A stretch of DNA of 55,244 nucleotides from NCBI GenBank assembly GCA_018648225.1, contig JABGRQ010000119.1:1-55244 (forward strand), in the 5' to 3' direction. Origin of the DNA: Chloroflexota bacterium (GTDB lineage Bacteria > Chloroflexota > Anaerolineae > Anaerolineales > UBA11858). The position numbers were made by a program, and so were the translations under genes. The notes under the pieces were generated by a model that did not search any database, was not told where the DNA came from, and was given only the letters and a program-made list of their open reading frames with translations. Positions 25,565 through 33,238 of this stretch are shown here, one piece after another. Position 1 is the first letter of the stretch; every line of letters begins with the position of its first letter.

Positions 25565-28327
25565 CTAAAGCCGTTCTTTTACCCACTCCGCCACGGTAGT
25601 TAATGCATCCTGGAGTTTGCTGGCATCTTTTCCGCCTGCTTGGGCGAGGGTAGGTTTACCGCCGCCGCCGCCGCCGAGGGGTGTGGCAACAAATTTGACG
25701 AGATCGCCTGCTTTCAGGCCGCGTTTGACCAAATCTTCCGTAACCGCCGCGATGAGCATTGGTTTATCATTAATCATGCTGGCGATGACGGCGACGCCGT
25801 TTTCGGGGTGGCGCTGGCGGAAAGTATCGGCCATTTGGCGCAGGGTATCGGCATCGGCATCTTTGAGCGTGGCGGTGAGCACATCCACACCGCCGATATT
25901 AGATGTATTATCCAGTAAGCGGGTGAAATCCACTGAGGCCAGGCGTTGACGCAGTTCGGCGATTTTTTTGCGATTTTCATTCAGATCGTTTAGCATCCCC
26001 TCCGCTTTTTCGAGGATTTTCTCCGGGGTGGTGGAGAGCGCTGCGGCGGCCTGATTAAGAACGCGGAAGCGGCGCTGGATGAGTTTATAGGCTTCGCGCC
26101 CGGTGACGGCCTCGATGCGCCGAATTCCGGCGGCGGCGCTGCCTTCGCTGATGATGACGAAAGTGCCAATCTCGCCGGTGTTGTCGCAGTGGGTGCCGCC
26201 GCAGAGTTCATTGGAGTAAGCTTCGGTTTCAGCGGGGCCATTAATAGTGATATTGCGCACAGTTTCGCCGTATTTCTCGCCAAAGAGGGCGCGCGCGCCT
26301 TCGTCGATGGCTTGCTGCAAGGGTTTAAAGTGAATATCCAGCTTGCGGTCTTCCAGAATGCGCTGGTTGACTTCGGCCTCGATTTTTTCGAGTTCTTCGC
26401 TACTCACGGCCTCAGGATGCGTGAAATCGAAGCGCAGACGGTCGGGTGCAACCAGCGAACCGGCTTGTCGGGCGTGGCTGCCCAGGTATTTATCGAGGGC
26501 GTAGTGCAGCAGGTGCGTGGCGGTGTGATTGCGCATAATATCTTTGCGGCGGGCGGCATCGATTTGGGCGACGACTTTGTCGCCAACTTTGGGTGTTCCG
26601 GAGACGACTTCACCGATTAAGGTGATAATTCCGGCCGCGGCGCGGCGCGTATTGGTGATGTGAATCTCCCACCCCCCCTCACTCCCCCCCGCTTGCGGGG
26701 GGGAGGCGGAGGGAGGGCGAATAACCGTACCCGTATCACTAACCTGCCCACCCGATTCGATGTAGAAATGGGTCTTGGGGAGTAGTAGCTCTACGGGGGT
26801 TCCAGGAGCCGCTATCTCGGTCGGCTGACCGTCCACCATCAGGGCCAGGAGTTCACCCTCGAAGGTGAGTTTTCCATAGGGATTGTATTCCACCCCCTCA
26901 GGGGGGAGTTTCCCCTGTGCCTGTAAATTTTTCAGCACGGTGGTGTAAATTTCAACATCTTCGCCACCCAGCGCGCCCATAGCTTTGCCCGCGCCCGAGG
27001 CCAGGCGGTGTGTTTCCATCGCTTGATTAAAACCAAGTTGATCGACATCCAGCCCGCGTTCGCGGGCAATATCGCGGGTGATTTCGAGCGGCATGCCAAA
27101 GGTGGTGTAGAGATCGGCGGCTTGATCGCCGGGGAGGATGCGCTGCCCCGCGGTTTCGATTTCGTTGAGTAGGCTGGCGAGCTGGTCGGTGGCGCGGTCA
27201 AGCGTGCGCTGGAATTGTTCTTCTTCGCGTGTGATGGTGGTGAGAATAGTCTTGCGGTTACGAGTAAGTTCAGGGTAGGCCGCGCCGTAATTCTCGATGA
27301 CGGCCTGTGCAACCGGCGCCAGGAAGGGTTCGTGAAGGCCGAGCATGCCGCCGAAGCGATAGGCGCGCCGGATGATCATGCGACAAATATAATTGCGTCC
27401 CATATTGCCGGGCACAACGCCATCGGCGATCAGGAAGGTTGCCGCGCGGGCATGGTCGGCAATCACGCGGTAGGGGGTGAATTCGGCGTCCACCCGTTCG
27501 TCGTTGTGGCCGGTGAGTTTTTGCGTGGTTTTAATCAGCGGCCAGAGCAAATCGGTACGGTAATTGGAAGTCTTTGTTTGCAATACCGAAACAATGCGCT
27601 CCAGCCCCATACCCGTATCGACATGCGTGGCGGGCAGGGGTTTGAGTTCAGTTGGGCTGAGACGGTTGTACTGGATAAAAACCAGATTCCAGAGTTCGAG
27701 GAAGCGGTCGGTGTCGAGGGTTTCTTCGGTCACGGGGCCGTCTTCGGGGCGTAAGTCGATGTGGATTTCGGAGCACGGGCCGCAGGGGCCAGTGTCGGCC
27801 ATTTCCCAGAAATTTTCTTTGCGACCCAAATAGAATACGTGCTCCGCAGCCATGCCGGGTTGTGCTTTCCAGTATCCGGCGGCTTCTTCGTCGGTGGGGA
27901 TTTCGCCCTTCTCATCCTTGAAGACTGTGGCGTAGAGATTTTCTTTGGGTAAGCCCCAGACGTTGGTGAGTAAATCCCAACCCCATTCGATGGCTTCTTT
28001 TTTATAGTAATCGCCGAAGGACCAGTTCCCCAGCATCTCGAAGAAAGTGTGATGCGTGTCGTCGCGGCCAACATCGTCGAGGTCGTTGTGTTTTCCGGCG
28101 ACGCGCATACATTTCTGCGAGTTGGCGGCGCGTGTGTAGTCGCGCTTGTCGGTGCCGAGAAAAACATCTTTGAATTGCACCATCCCGGCGTTGGTGAAGA
28201 GCAGAGTGGCATCGCCGCCGGGAACCAACGGAGCGGAGGGTACGAAAGTGTGCCCGGCTTTTTCGGCGAAATAATCAATAAACGTTTGGCGAATGGCGTT
28301 ACCGGTAAGATTGTTGGGGATCGTCAT
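25565..28327 (-). CDS. alaS: Alanyl-tRNA synthetase
   Basis: A 920-residue AlaRS that charges tRNA-Ala. The class II core is at residues 1-450 (FTNAGMVQFKDVFLG, then HHTFFEMLGNWSFGDYYK and DTGMGLERIVSVLQ). The editing domain has Zn ligands HTATHLLH (about residue 592) and the CGGTHCDNTG motif near 695. The C-Ala domain ends with a GGGGGG loop. Residues ~536-554 (RPPSASPPQAGGSEGG) have no counterpart in the family and are encoded by a GC-rich palindrome, an in-frame element insertion in a surface loop before the editing domain. The ATG at 28327 has an AGGAGCC ribosome site. Confidence 0.97.
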   Translation of the reverse strand: MTIPNNLTGNAIRQTFIDYFAEKAGHTFVPSAPLVPGGDATLLFTNAGMVQFKDVFLGTDKRDYTRAANSQKCMRVAGKHNDLDDVGRDDTHHTFFEMLGNWSFGDYYKKEAIEWGWDLLTNVWGLPKENLYATVFKDEKGEIPTDEEAAGYWKAQPGMAAEHVFYLGRKENFWEMADTGPCGPCSEIHIDLRPEDGPVTEETLDTDRFLELWNLVFIQYNRLSPTELKPLPATHVDTGMGLERIVSVLQTKTSNYRTDLLWPLIKTTQKLTGHNDERVDAEFTPYRVIADHARAATFLIADGVVPGNMGRNYICRMIIRRAYRFGGMLGLHEPFLAPVAQAVIENYGAAYPELTRNRKTILTTITREEEQFQRTLDRATDQLASLLNEIETAGQRILPGDQAADLYTTFGMPLEITRDIARERGLDVDQLGFNQAMETHRLASGAGKAMGALGGEDVEIYTTVLKNLQAQGKLPPEGVEYNPYGKLTFEGELLALMVDGQPTEIAAPGTPVELLLPKTHFYIESGGQVSDTGTVIRPPSASPPQAGGSEGGWEIHITNTRRAAAGIITLIGEVVSGTPKVGDKVVAQIDAARRKDIMRNHTATHLLHYALDKYLGSHARQAGSLVAPDRLRFDFTHPEAVSSEELEKIEAEVNQRILEDRKLDIHFKPLQQAIDEGARALFGEKYGETVRNITINGPAETEAYSNELCGGTHCDNTGEIGTFVIISEGSAAAGIRRIEAVTGREAYKLIQRRFRVLNQAAAALSTTPEKILEKAEGMLNDLNENRKKIAELRQRLASVDFTRLLDNTSNIGGVDVLTATLKDADADTLRQMADTFRQRHPENGVAVIASMINDKPMLIAAVTEDLVKRGLKAGDLVKFVATPLGGGGGGKPTLAQAGGKDASKLQDALTTVAEWVKERL
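26666..26720. repeat. REP-like palindrome inserted in frame within alaS
   Basis: CCCCCC-rich arms around CCCCCGCTTGCGGGGG, flanked by CTCACTCC and GGAGGCGGAGGGAGG, form a strong hairpin. It corresponds to a Pro/Ser/Gly-rich insert in AlaRS. Its word composition matches the CCTCCCTC...GAGGGAGG type of dispersed bacterial palindromes. Confidence 0.7.
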
Positions 28328-28433
28328 AATGGCTCCTGTTATTTGCTTTATTCGGGGTAGATCATCGAAGTCTTTTCAAGGTTTTGCCCGGATTGAGTAA
28401 TTTTCTGAAGATTTCGGTGGTCTTAATCAAATA

Positions 28434-28458
28434 GCCCGGACATATTATATGTCCGGGC
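28434..28458 (-). terminator. GCCCGGACATA hairpin upstream of alaS
   Basis: An 11-base perfect stem (GCCCGGACATA / TATGTCCGGGC) with a 3-base loop is followed on the minus strand by TATTTGATT. It would end the transcript from the promoter at 28627-28655. It also contains a TATAAT on the minus strand that might serve alaS. Confidence 0.55.
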
Positions 28459-28620
28459 CAATAGTGTTTATCAGAATATTTTCAATAACTTGCAGTTCAG
28501 GCAAGTATTTGCGGCTCGGACGCGGGAACTCCGGCGACTGCCCCGACAGAGACAGCCGCCGTCAGAGCAGCAGCCTTGCTATTGAGTGTAATTATCGAAT
28601 TTTTGAAGCGGTGCATAACG
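28434..28620 (-). ncRNA. Candidate small RNA (or 39-residue peptide gene) upstream of alaS
   Basis: A 388-base gap separates alaS from the lipoprotein gene. It contains, on the minus strand, a promoter (TTGCGG, 17 bases, TATAAT), about 160 bases with strong secondary structure and a closing hairpin terminator. Inside, GGCGGCTGTC pairs with GGCAGTCGCC, and an outer GCAAG...CTTGC pair encloses it. A short frame starting at the ATG at about 28617 would encode 39 residues with an Ala/Val-rich segment (SKAAALTAAVSVGAVAG); it has no Shine-Dalgarno and is only 10 bases from the -10 box. I do not recognise a known RNA family; it lacks T-box, SRP, RNase P and tmRNA hallmarks. 6S-like RNA is possible. 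Confidence 0.35.
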
Positions 28621-28626
28621 GCATAG

Positions 28627-28655
28627 ATTATACGTCAAGAGAGATGATGCCGCAA
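28627..28655 (-). promoter_or_regulatory. Promoter of the candidate small RNA
   Basis: TTGCGG (28650-28655) and a perfect TATAAT (28627-28632) on the minus strand have a 17-base spacer. No annotated gene starts immediately downstream except the 39-codon frame. Confidence 0.55.
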
Positions 28656-28661
28656 GTTCAG

Positions 28662-28708
28662 TCCGGGCTTTTCTCTACTTCCGGATTCAGAAGTGGAGAA
28701 AAGCCCGG
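28662..28708 (-). terminator. Hairpin after the first SH3 lipoprotein
   Basis: An 18-base stem (CCGGGCTTTTCTCTACTT / AAGTGGAGAAAAGCCCGG, one wobble) with a 10-base loop lies 8 bases beyond the stop codon of the lipoprotein gene. No T-run follows on the minus strand. Confidence 0.6.
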
Positions 28709-28715
28709 TTGTCAA

Positions 28716-29651
28716 TCAGGGCGTGATATTTAGCGTTTTAGTGATACAAGTTCCGCCGAGACCATCTTCTGTGCAGACTTTAACGCTGGCATCCAGATCG
28801 TGCCCGGTGGGGTCGTTGTTGAACATCCCACCAACGGTATAGCCAGTGTCGCCGGGGTCGAGATCCTCGTAGGAACTACCTGCCAGGCATCCGTTCCACT
28901 CTTCAAATTTATCATTTTGTGAATTTACGGTCGCGGCTGCATCGTTGTCGGTAACAATTGTCGAGACAGACTTCCACATGACTTCGCCGGTGTTGGTGAG
29001 CTTGAATTCAATATTCCAGCCCACGCAGCTTTCAACCTGATTGAAGGAGACACTGATACCAAATGCAGGTGTAGGCGTAGGCGTGAAGGTTGGCGTGGGC
29101 GGCGGTGTGAACACAGGCAGTGAACCGGTGTCGCCCGTTGTGGTGGCATATTGGCCCCACAGCCAGCAGAATTCACCGGGTTTGTCCGGATTGCGCACAT
29201 ACCAATATTGATTGGATGGGTCGCGGGCAATCACCTCGGTTTTTTCGCCAACCAGCAGCGCGCCCACACGCTTATAGATTTTCCCCGGTCCGATTCGGCA
29301 GTTGGTATCCACCGATACGCTGACCATTGGGACGTTTGAGGTAGGCGTAAACGTGATCGATGGTGTCAGCGTAGGCGTGTCTGTAAAGATAGGGGAGGGC
29401 GTTGCTGTATTCGTGTTGATCGGTGGTGCCTGAGCGGAGTCCTGCCCCGCAGGCGCTTGCTGCCCCTGCGCAGCAGCCACAGTCTGTGCGACTAAAGTTT
29501 GTTGAACAGCGGCATCCACTGAATTTGGCTGTTCCGCAGCGATCTGTTGTCCGCCCGGTAGATTGCATGCCAGAATCAGACTGATCAGGCTGGTACCGAT
29601 GAGCAACCAATAGACATGCTTTTTTGGGAAGGGGGTCTTATCTCGGTTCAT
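28716..29651 (-). CDS. Secreted lipoprotein with bacterial SH3 domain
   Basis: A 311-residue predicted lipoprotein with signal peptide and lipobox ending LISLILAC (Cys about residue 29). An Ala/Gln-rich stretch and a Thr/Pro linker follow. Then comes an SH3b domain (VSVDTNCRIGPGKIYKRVG ... EVIARDPSNQYWYVRNP ... CWLWGQYA), a second PTPTFTPTPTP linker, and a C-terminal ~110-residue beta-rich domain with four Cys (SCVGWNIEFKLTNTGEV ... GTCITKTLNITP) that I cannot name. SH3b domains bind peptidoglycan or peptides. The ATG at 29651 has CAGGAGG upstream; the longer frame is rejected because it runs through a terminator. It is a paralogue of the next gene. Confidence 0.8.
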   Translation of the reverse strand: MNRDKTPFPKKHVYWLLIGTSLISLILACNLPGGQQIAAEQPNSVDAAVQQTLVAQTVAAAQGQQAPAGQDSAQAPPINTNTATPSPIFTDTPTLTPSITFTPTSNVPMVSVSVDTNCRIGPGKIYKRVGALLVGEKTEVIARDPSNQYWYVRNPDKPGEFCWLWGQYATTTGDTGSLPVFTPPPTPTFTPTPTPAFGISVSFNQVESCVGWNIEFKLTNTGEVMWKSVSTIVTDNDAAATVNSQNDKFEEWNGCLAGSSYEDLDPGDTGYTVGGMFNNDPTGHDLDASVKVCTEDGLGGTCITKTLNITP

Positions 29652-29700
29652 CTTGTCTGCCTCCTGTTTTGCACAAAGTTCAAGAAATATGTGGCGAAAG

Positions 29701-29734
29701 ACCTCCGAGATTTTCCGGCGAAAATCTCGGAGGT
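29701..29734 (-). terminator. Terminator between the two SH3 lipoproteins
   Basis: A perfect 14-base stem (ACCTCCGAGATTTT / AAAATCTCGGAGGT) with a 6-base loop lies 13 bases beyond the stop of the upstream paralogue. The T/A-rich inner stem serves as the tract. Confidence 0.75.
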
Positions 29735-29746
29735 CGGGTTCAAAAG

Positions 29747-30646
29747 TTACGGCGTAAAAGTAATTGTCTTTGAGATGCACGTACCACCCAGACCGGGGTC
29801 TGTGCATACGGTTACAGTGGCGGTTACACTGTGACCGGTTGGGTCAGCGCTGAGATTGCCGCTGGGTGCGTAATCGACTCCGCCAGGGCCTATTTCATTT
29901 GAGCTGGTGGATCGCGCGCAGGCGTTCCAGTCTTCAAATTCTTCGTCGTTGTAGTTGACAGTTTCGGCTGTGTCGTTATCCGTCACGCGCACTGAAACCG
30001 ATTCGAAGGCTATATTTCCCGTATTTGTCAGCCGAAACTCAACCCGCCAGTTGGGTGCGCAGGCATCAACCTGGCGAAATACAACTTCAAACCCAACAGA
30101 TGGCGTGGCTGTAAATGTGGGTGTGGGTGTAGGCGGTGGCGTGTAGATCGGCAGGGCGCTGGTATCCCCAACAACAGTGGCGTATTCGCCCCATAGCCAG
30201 CAATAACCGCCGGGGCGATCGGGGTTGCGGACATACCAGTAAAATCCGCTGGGATCGCGGGCGATAACTTCAGTTTCCTCGCCAACCGTCAAGAAACCCA
30301 GTTGGTCGTAGGATTTTCCAGGGCCGTAGCGGCAGTTGGTATCCACCGAAACGCCGACCATCGGTACGCCCGGCGTGGGGCTTTCAGGTGGTAGCGGAGT
30401 TTCCGATGGTGCTACTACCTCTGGCAGCGGGGTTTCCGTCGGGGGAGCGGGCTGTGGGGTATCGCTGGGGCGGCTGGCGGCCTCTACAGTTTGTGCAATA
30501 AAGGTTTGTTGCACGGCGTCGGCGATCACAACTTCGGCGGCGGGTGTCGCTTCGCCACCGGGCATCTCGCAAGCAACAAGAATCAGTGCGAAAAATAAAA
30601 CAATCCATGCGCTGGCGTGTACTTTCCTCGATGAACTTCTTTTCAT
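29747..30646 (-). CDS. Secreted lipoprotein with bacterial SH3 domain, paralogue
   Basis: A 299-residue lipoprotein with signal peptide and lipobox FALILVAC, Cys about residue 26. The architecture is the same as its neighbour: Ala-rich stretch, Pro/Thr linker, SH3b domain (VSVDTNCRYGPGKSYDQLG ... EVIARDPSGFYWYVRNP ... CWLWGEYA), PTPTPTFTATP linker and a C-terminal Cys-containing domain ending GTCISKTITFTP. The SH3b parts are nearly identical over long blocks while the linkers differ, which points to tandem duplication with selection on the folded domains. Each copy has its own terminator. A Shine-Dalgarno-like AAGGAGC sits upstream of the ATG at 30646. The envelope role is inferred. Confidence 0.82.
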   Translation of the reverse strand: MKRSSSRKVHASAWIVLFFALILVACEMPGGEATPAAEVVIADAVQQTFIAQTVEAASRPSDTPQPAPPTETPLPEVVAPSETPLPPESPTPGVPMVGVSVDTNCRYGPGKSYDQLGFLTVGEETEVIARDPSGFYWYVRNPDRPGGYCWLWGEYATVVGDTSALPIYTPPPTPTPTFTATPSVGFEVVFRQVDACAPNWRVEFRLTNTGNIAFESVSVRVTDNDTAETVNYNDEEFEDWNACARSTSSNEIGPGGVDYAPSGNLSADPTGHSVTATVTVCTDPGLGGTCISKTITFTP

Positions 30647-30762
30647 AGTGTTTGCTCCTTAGCTTGCGTTTCTGTATGTGGAAACAACCTAATTATAAAA
30701 GGCTAATATTTTGGGGGCAATCACATCATAGCACTATATCTGTGCTTTCTCAAGTTGCTGCC

Positions 30763-30904
30763 AGTTCCCAAAGAAACCTTGTGTTTGGGTCTATGGGAAT
30801 CGCCGTGGTGGTTGTCCATATTTGGGGGTGTGAAGCGGGCTTCGCCCGCTTCACACCCCCAAATATGGTTTTTTTCACGGTAGTTCCCAAAGAGCCTTGT
30901 GTTT
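30763..30904. repeat. Composite intergenic repeat with 25-base hairpin
   Basis: Two imperfect direct copies of AGTTCCCAAAGA-CCTTGTGTTT (30763-30786 and 30882-30904) flank a perfect 25-base stem-loop. A 30-base piece (30795-30824) recurs with four changes at 36263-36292. The arrangement looks like a small mobile or REP-type element. Confidence 0.6.
30816..30875. terminator. 25-base perfect hairpin with T-run
   Basis: CCATATTTGGGGGTGTGAAG... pairs perfectly with its reverse complement around a TTC loop (arms 30816-30840 and 30844-30868) and is followed by seven T. It lies in the gap between divergent genes, so its role as a terminator is not obvious; it may insulate the two promoters. Confidence 0.6.
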
Positions 30905-30931
30905 CTGCGTGCCCTTTGTGGTTGAATCATT

Positions 30932-30937
30932 TATAAT
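30932..30937 (+). promoter_or_regulatory. -10 box of the spermidine-synthase-like fusion gene, leaderless type
   Basis: TATAAT ends 7 bases before the ATG at 30945. The -35 position is occupied by repeat DNA and matches poorly. No Shine-Dalgarno is present. Confidence 0.42.
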
Positions 30938-30944
30938 CTAACTG

Positions 30945-32498
30945 ATGAATCAAAAATACCTCTACTTCACCGTATTTGCATCGGGGATGACTACCCTGGC
31001 TGTTGAGTTGGCCGCCTCGCGTTTGCTGGGCAGCGTCTTTGGCACCAGCAATTTGGTGTGGGCCAGCATCATCGGCCTGATCCTCATTTATCTCACTGTG
31101 GGTTATTTTCTTGGCGGTAAGCTGGCCGACCGTAAACCCAACCCTGAAACCTTTTATAAAGTTCTGGCTTGGGGCGGTTTTACAGCCGGTCTGGTTCCTT
31201 TCATCTCGCGCCCGGTATTGAGCGCGGCTGCCGATGCTTTCGACCAACTTGCGATTGGCGTACTGGCTGGGGCCTTCTCTGCCGTGCTGGTGTTGTTCAT
31301 CCTGCCAATTACTTTGCTAGGGATGATCTCTCCTTTTGCGATTCGGCTGGCATTGCAAGATGCGCGCAAAGCCGGGCAAATTTCGGGGCGGATTTATGCC
31401 ATTTCGACATTGGGTTCCTTCGTTGGGACATTTCTCCCCGTTCTGGTGTTGATTCCGTTGATTGGTACGACGTTCACTTTTTTGACTTTTGCGTTGTTCC
31501 TGGTTTCGGTGGCGATATTCGGCCTGTGGATTTCATCGGGTCGAGCAGCAGCCCTGAAAGTGGGCTGGATGCTGCTGGTCTTGATTCTACTGGCTCTGGT
31601 GTGGGGACGCGGCCACATCAAAGCCACCAATGGGCAAATCTACGAGACTGAGTCGGCCTACAACTATGTTCAGGTTTTGGAGATCGGCGAGTATCGCTAT
31701 TTGCGCCTCAACGAAGGCCAGGGGATTCATTCCGTCTATCACCCCAATGAGTTGGCTTTCCATGGCCCGTGGATGCAAGTATTGGCCGCCCCCTTTTTTA
31801 ATCCAGCGCCTTTCGAGCAGAATCAGGTTGAGAGTATGGCCATCGTTGGCTTAGCTGCGGGAACAATTTCCACGCAAGCCAGCGAAGTCTTTGGGCCAAT
31901 CCCGATTGTGGGCTACGAGATTGACCCGGCCATTATCCGCGTGGGGCAGGAATACTTCGGGATGACACAGCCCAACCTCGAGCCAGTCCCGCTTGACGGG
32001 CGCGTGGGATTGGATCAAAGTTCGGCGCGTTATACCATCATCAGTATTGACGCCTATCGCCCTCCCTATATCCCCTGGCATCTCACGACGCGCGAGTTCT
32101 TCCAGATTGTCTACGACCATCTTAGCGCAGATGGCGTGTTGGTGATAAATGTGGGGCGCGCCCCTGGCGACCGTCGTCTGATTGATGGGCTGGCGGGCAC
32201 GATTGGTACGATTTTTCCATCCATCTATGTGATGGATATTCCCAATACTTTCAACTCAATTTTATATGCCACTGTGCAGCCGACGACGCTTGATGATGTG
32301 TATGCCAATTATGTTGCTTTGCTCGAACGCGGCGATGCCCATCAACTGCTGCTCGATGCCTTGCAGCGGGCGATTGCCTATATGCAACCCGTCCCGCAAA
32401 GCGAGATGGTTTTTACCGATGATCTGGCCCCGATTGAGTGGATAACCAACGATATGATTTTGAGCTATATGGTCGGCGGTATGGATGAGTTGAAATAA
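30945..32498 (+). CDS. Fused membrane/spermidine-synthase-like protein
   Basis: A 517-residue protein of the widespread family annotated as fused MFS/spermidine synthase. The first ~215 residues hold six to eight membrane helices, beginning FASGMTTLAVELAASRLLG, with a GGKLADR loop. The C-terminal ~270 residues have a methyltransferase-like aminopropyltransferase fold: MAIVGLAAGTISTQA, then VGYEIDPAIIRVGQ and IDAYRPPYIPWHLTTREFF. The usual Gly-rich SAM loop is weak (GLAAGT), and no SpeD or SpeA is nearby, so polyamine synthesis is not assured. It leads the plus-strand membrane-protein run. Confidence 0.83.
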   Translation: MNQKYLYFTVFASGMTTLAVELAASRLLGSVFGTSNLVWASIIGLILIYLTVGYFLGGKLADRKPNPETFYKVLAWGGFTAGLVPFISRPVLSAAADAFDQLAIGVLAGAFSAVLVLFILPITLLGMISPFAIRLALQDARKAGQISGRIYAISTLGSFVGTFLPVLVLIPLIGTTFTFLTFALFLVSVAIFGLWISSGRAAALKVGWMLLVLILLALVWGRGHIKATNGQIYETESAYNYVQVLEIGEYRYLRLNEGQGIHSVYHPNELAFHGPWMQVLAAPFFNPAPFEQNQVESMAIVGLAAGTISTQASEVFGPIPIVGYEIDPAIIRVGQEYFGMTQPNLEPVPLDGRVGLDQSSARYTIISIDAYRPPYIPWHLTTREFFQIVYDHLSADGVLVINVGRAPGDRRLIDGLAGTIGTIFPSIYVMDIPNTFNSILYATVQPTTLDDVYANYVALLERGDAHQLLLDALQRAIAYMQPVPQSEMVFTDDLAPIEWITNDMILSYMVGGMDELK

Positions 32499-32568
32499 TG
32501 GGAGACCGAAGACAGGAGACCGGGATTGAGTTCCGGTCATCCTTCCCCTGTCAGCTCAAGGAGAGCGA

Positions 32569-33237
32569 ATGAATTTTATTAAGAAGTTTTCTCAATGGGT
32601 GGTGACTATTTTGGTGCCGGTCATTCTCATTCTCGGTGCGGTGCGGTTTTTACTCACCCCAATATTTGTGCAGCTTGAATATCGAATGCCCAACTTCCCT
32701 GAAGACCGTTATGGCTTCACCCAGCAAGATCGTTTGCACTGGTCGAAGTTTGCGCTCGAATATTTGCTAAATGGGGCCGGGATTGAGTATTTGGACGACC
32801 TAAGATTTGAAGATGGCTCGCCGCTTTATAACGAGCGCGAGTTGCAGCACATGCTGGACGTGCAGGTGGTTGTCGAAGCGGCGATGAAGGTGTTGTATCT
32901 TGCCGCTGGGGTTGTATTCGCAGTCGGGGTGTGGGCGCGGCGCGGCGATTGGTGGTGGCAATATCGCCAGTCCATCGCTCGTGGCGGCTGGCTGACCGTA
33001 GCGATTTTAGCCGCGTTAATTGTGGGTATCCTGCTGAGTTTTGATGCCCTTTTTGTGGCTTTCCACAAAATTTTCTTTGAAGGCGATACCTGGATTTTCT
33101 TGTATTCGGATACGTTAATTCGCCTGTTCCCGGTGCGTTTCTGGCAAGATGCTTTCATCACCGTGGGTGGGTTGGCGCTGCTGGGCGGGGCGGCGTTGGG
33201 CTACTTTGCCGGGCGGACGAGGCCTGGTTTGGAATAA
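32569..33237 (+). CDS. DUF1461 (TIGR01906-type) integral membrane protein
   Basis: A 222-residue four-helix membrane protein. Helices are at about 10-30, 102-122, 143-163 and 190-212. The extracytoplasmic loop after helix 1 contains the family hallmark of a Tyr/Trp-rich region with Arg-Leu-His-Trp (FTQQDRLHWSKFALEYL) and NERELQHMLDV. The family has a conserved HxxF-like C-terminal element (VAFHKIFFEGDTW). Function is unknown. The start has AAGGAGAGCGA upstream. The stop codon is one base before the MscS start, so they are co-transcribed. Confidence 0.87.
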   Translation: MNFIKKFSQWVVTILVPVILILGAVRFLLTPIFVQLEYRMPNFPEDRYGFTQQDRLHWSKFALEYLLNGAGIEYLDDLRFEDGSPLYNERELQHMLDVQVVVEAAMKVLYLAAGVVFAVGVWARRGDWWWQYRQSIARGGWLTVAILAALIVGILLSFDALFVAFHKIFFEGDTWIFLYSDTLIRLFPVRFWQDAFITVGGLALLGGAALGYFAGRTRPGLE

Positions 33238-33238
33238 T

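Noticed and set aside
26189-27754. Long plus-strand open frames antisense to alaS
   Set aside because: alaS is unambiguous over this whole span and the antisense frames have no start signals.
28328-28433. T-box riboswitch in the alaS leader
   Set aside because: The conserved AGGGTGGNACCGCG T-box sequence is absent and the leader is short.
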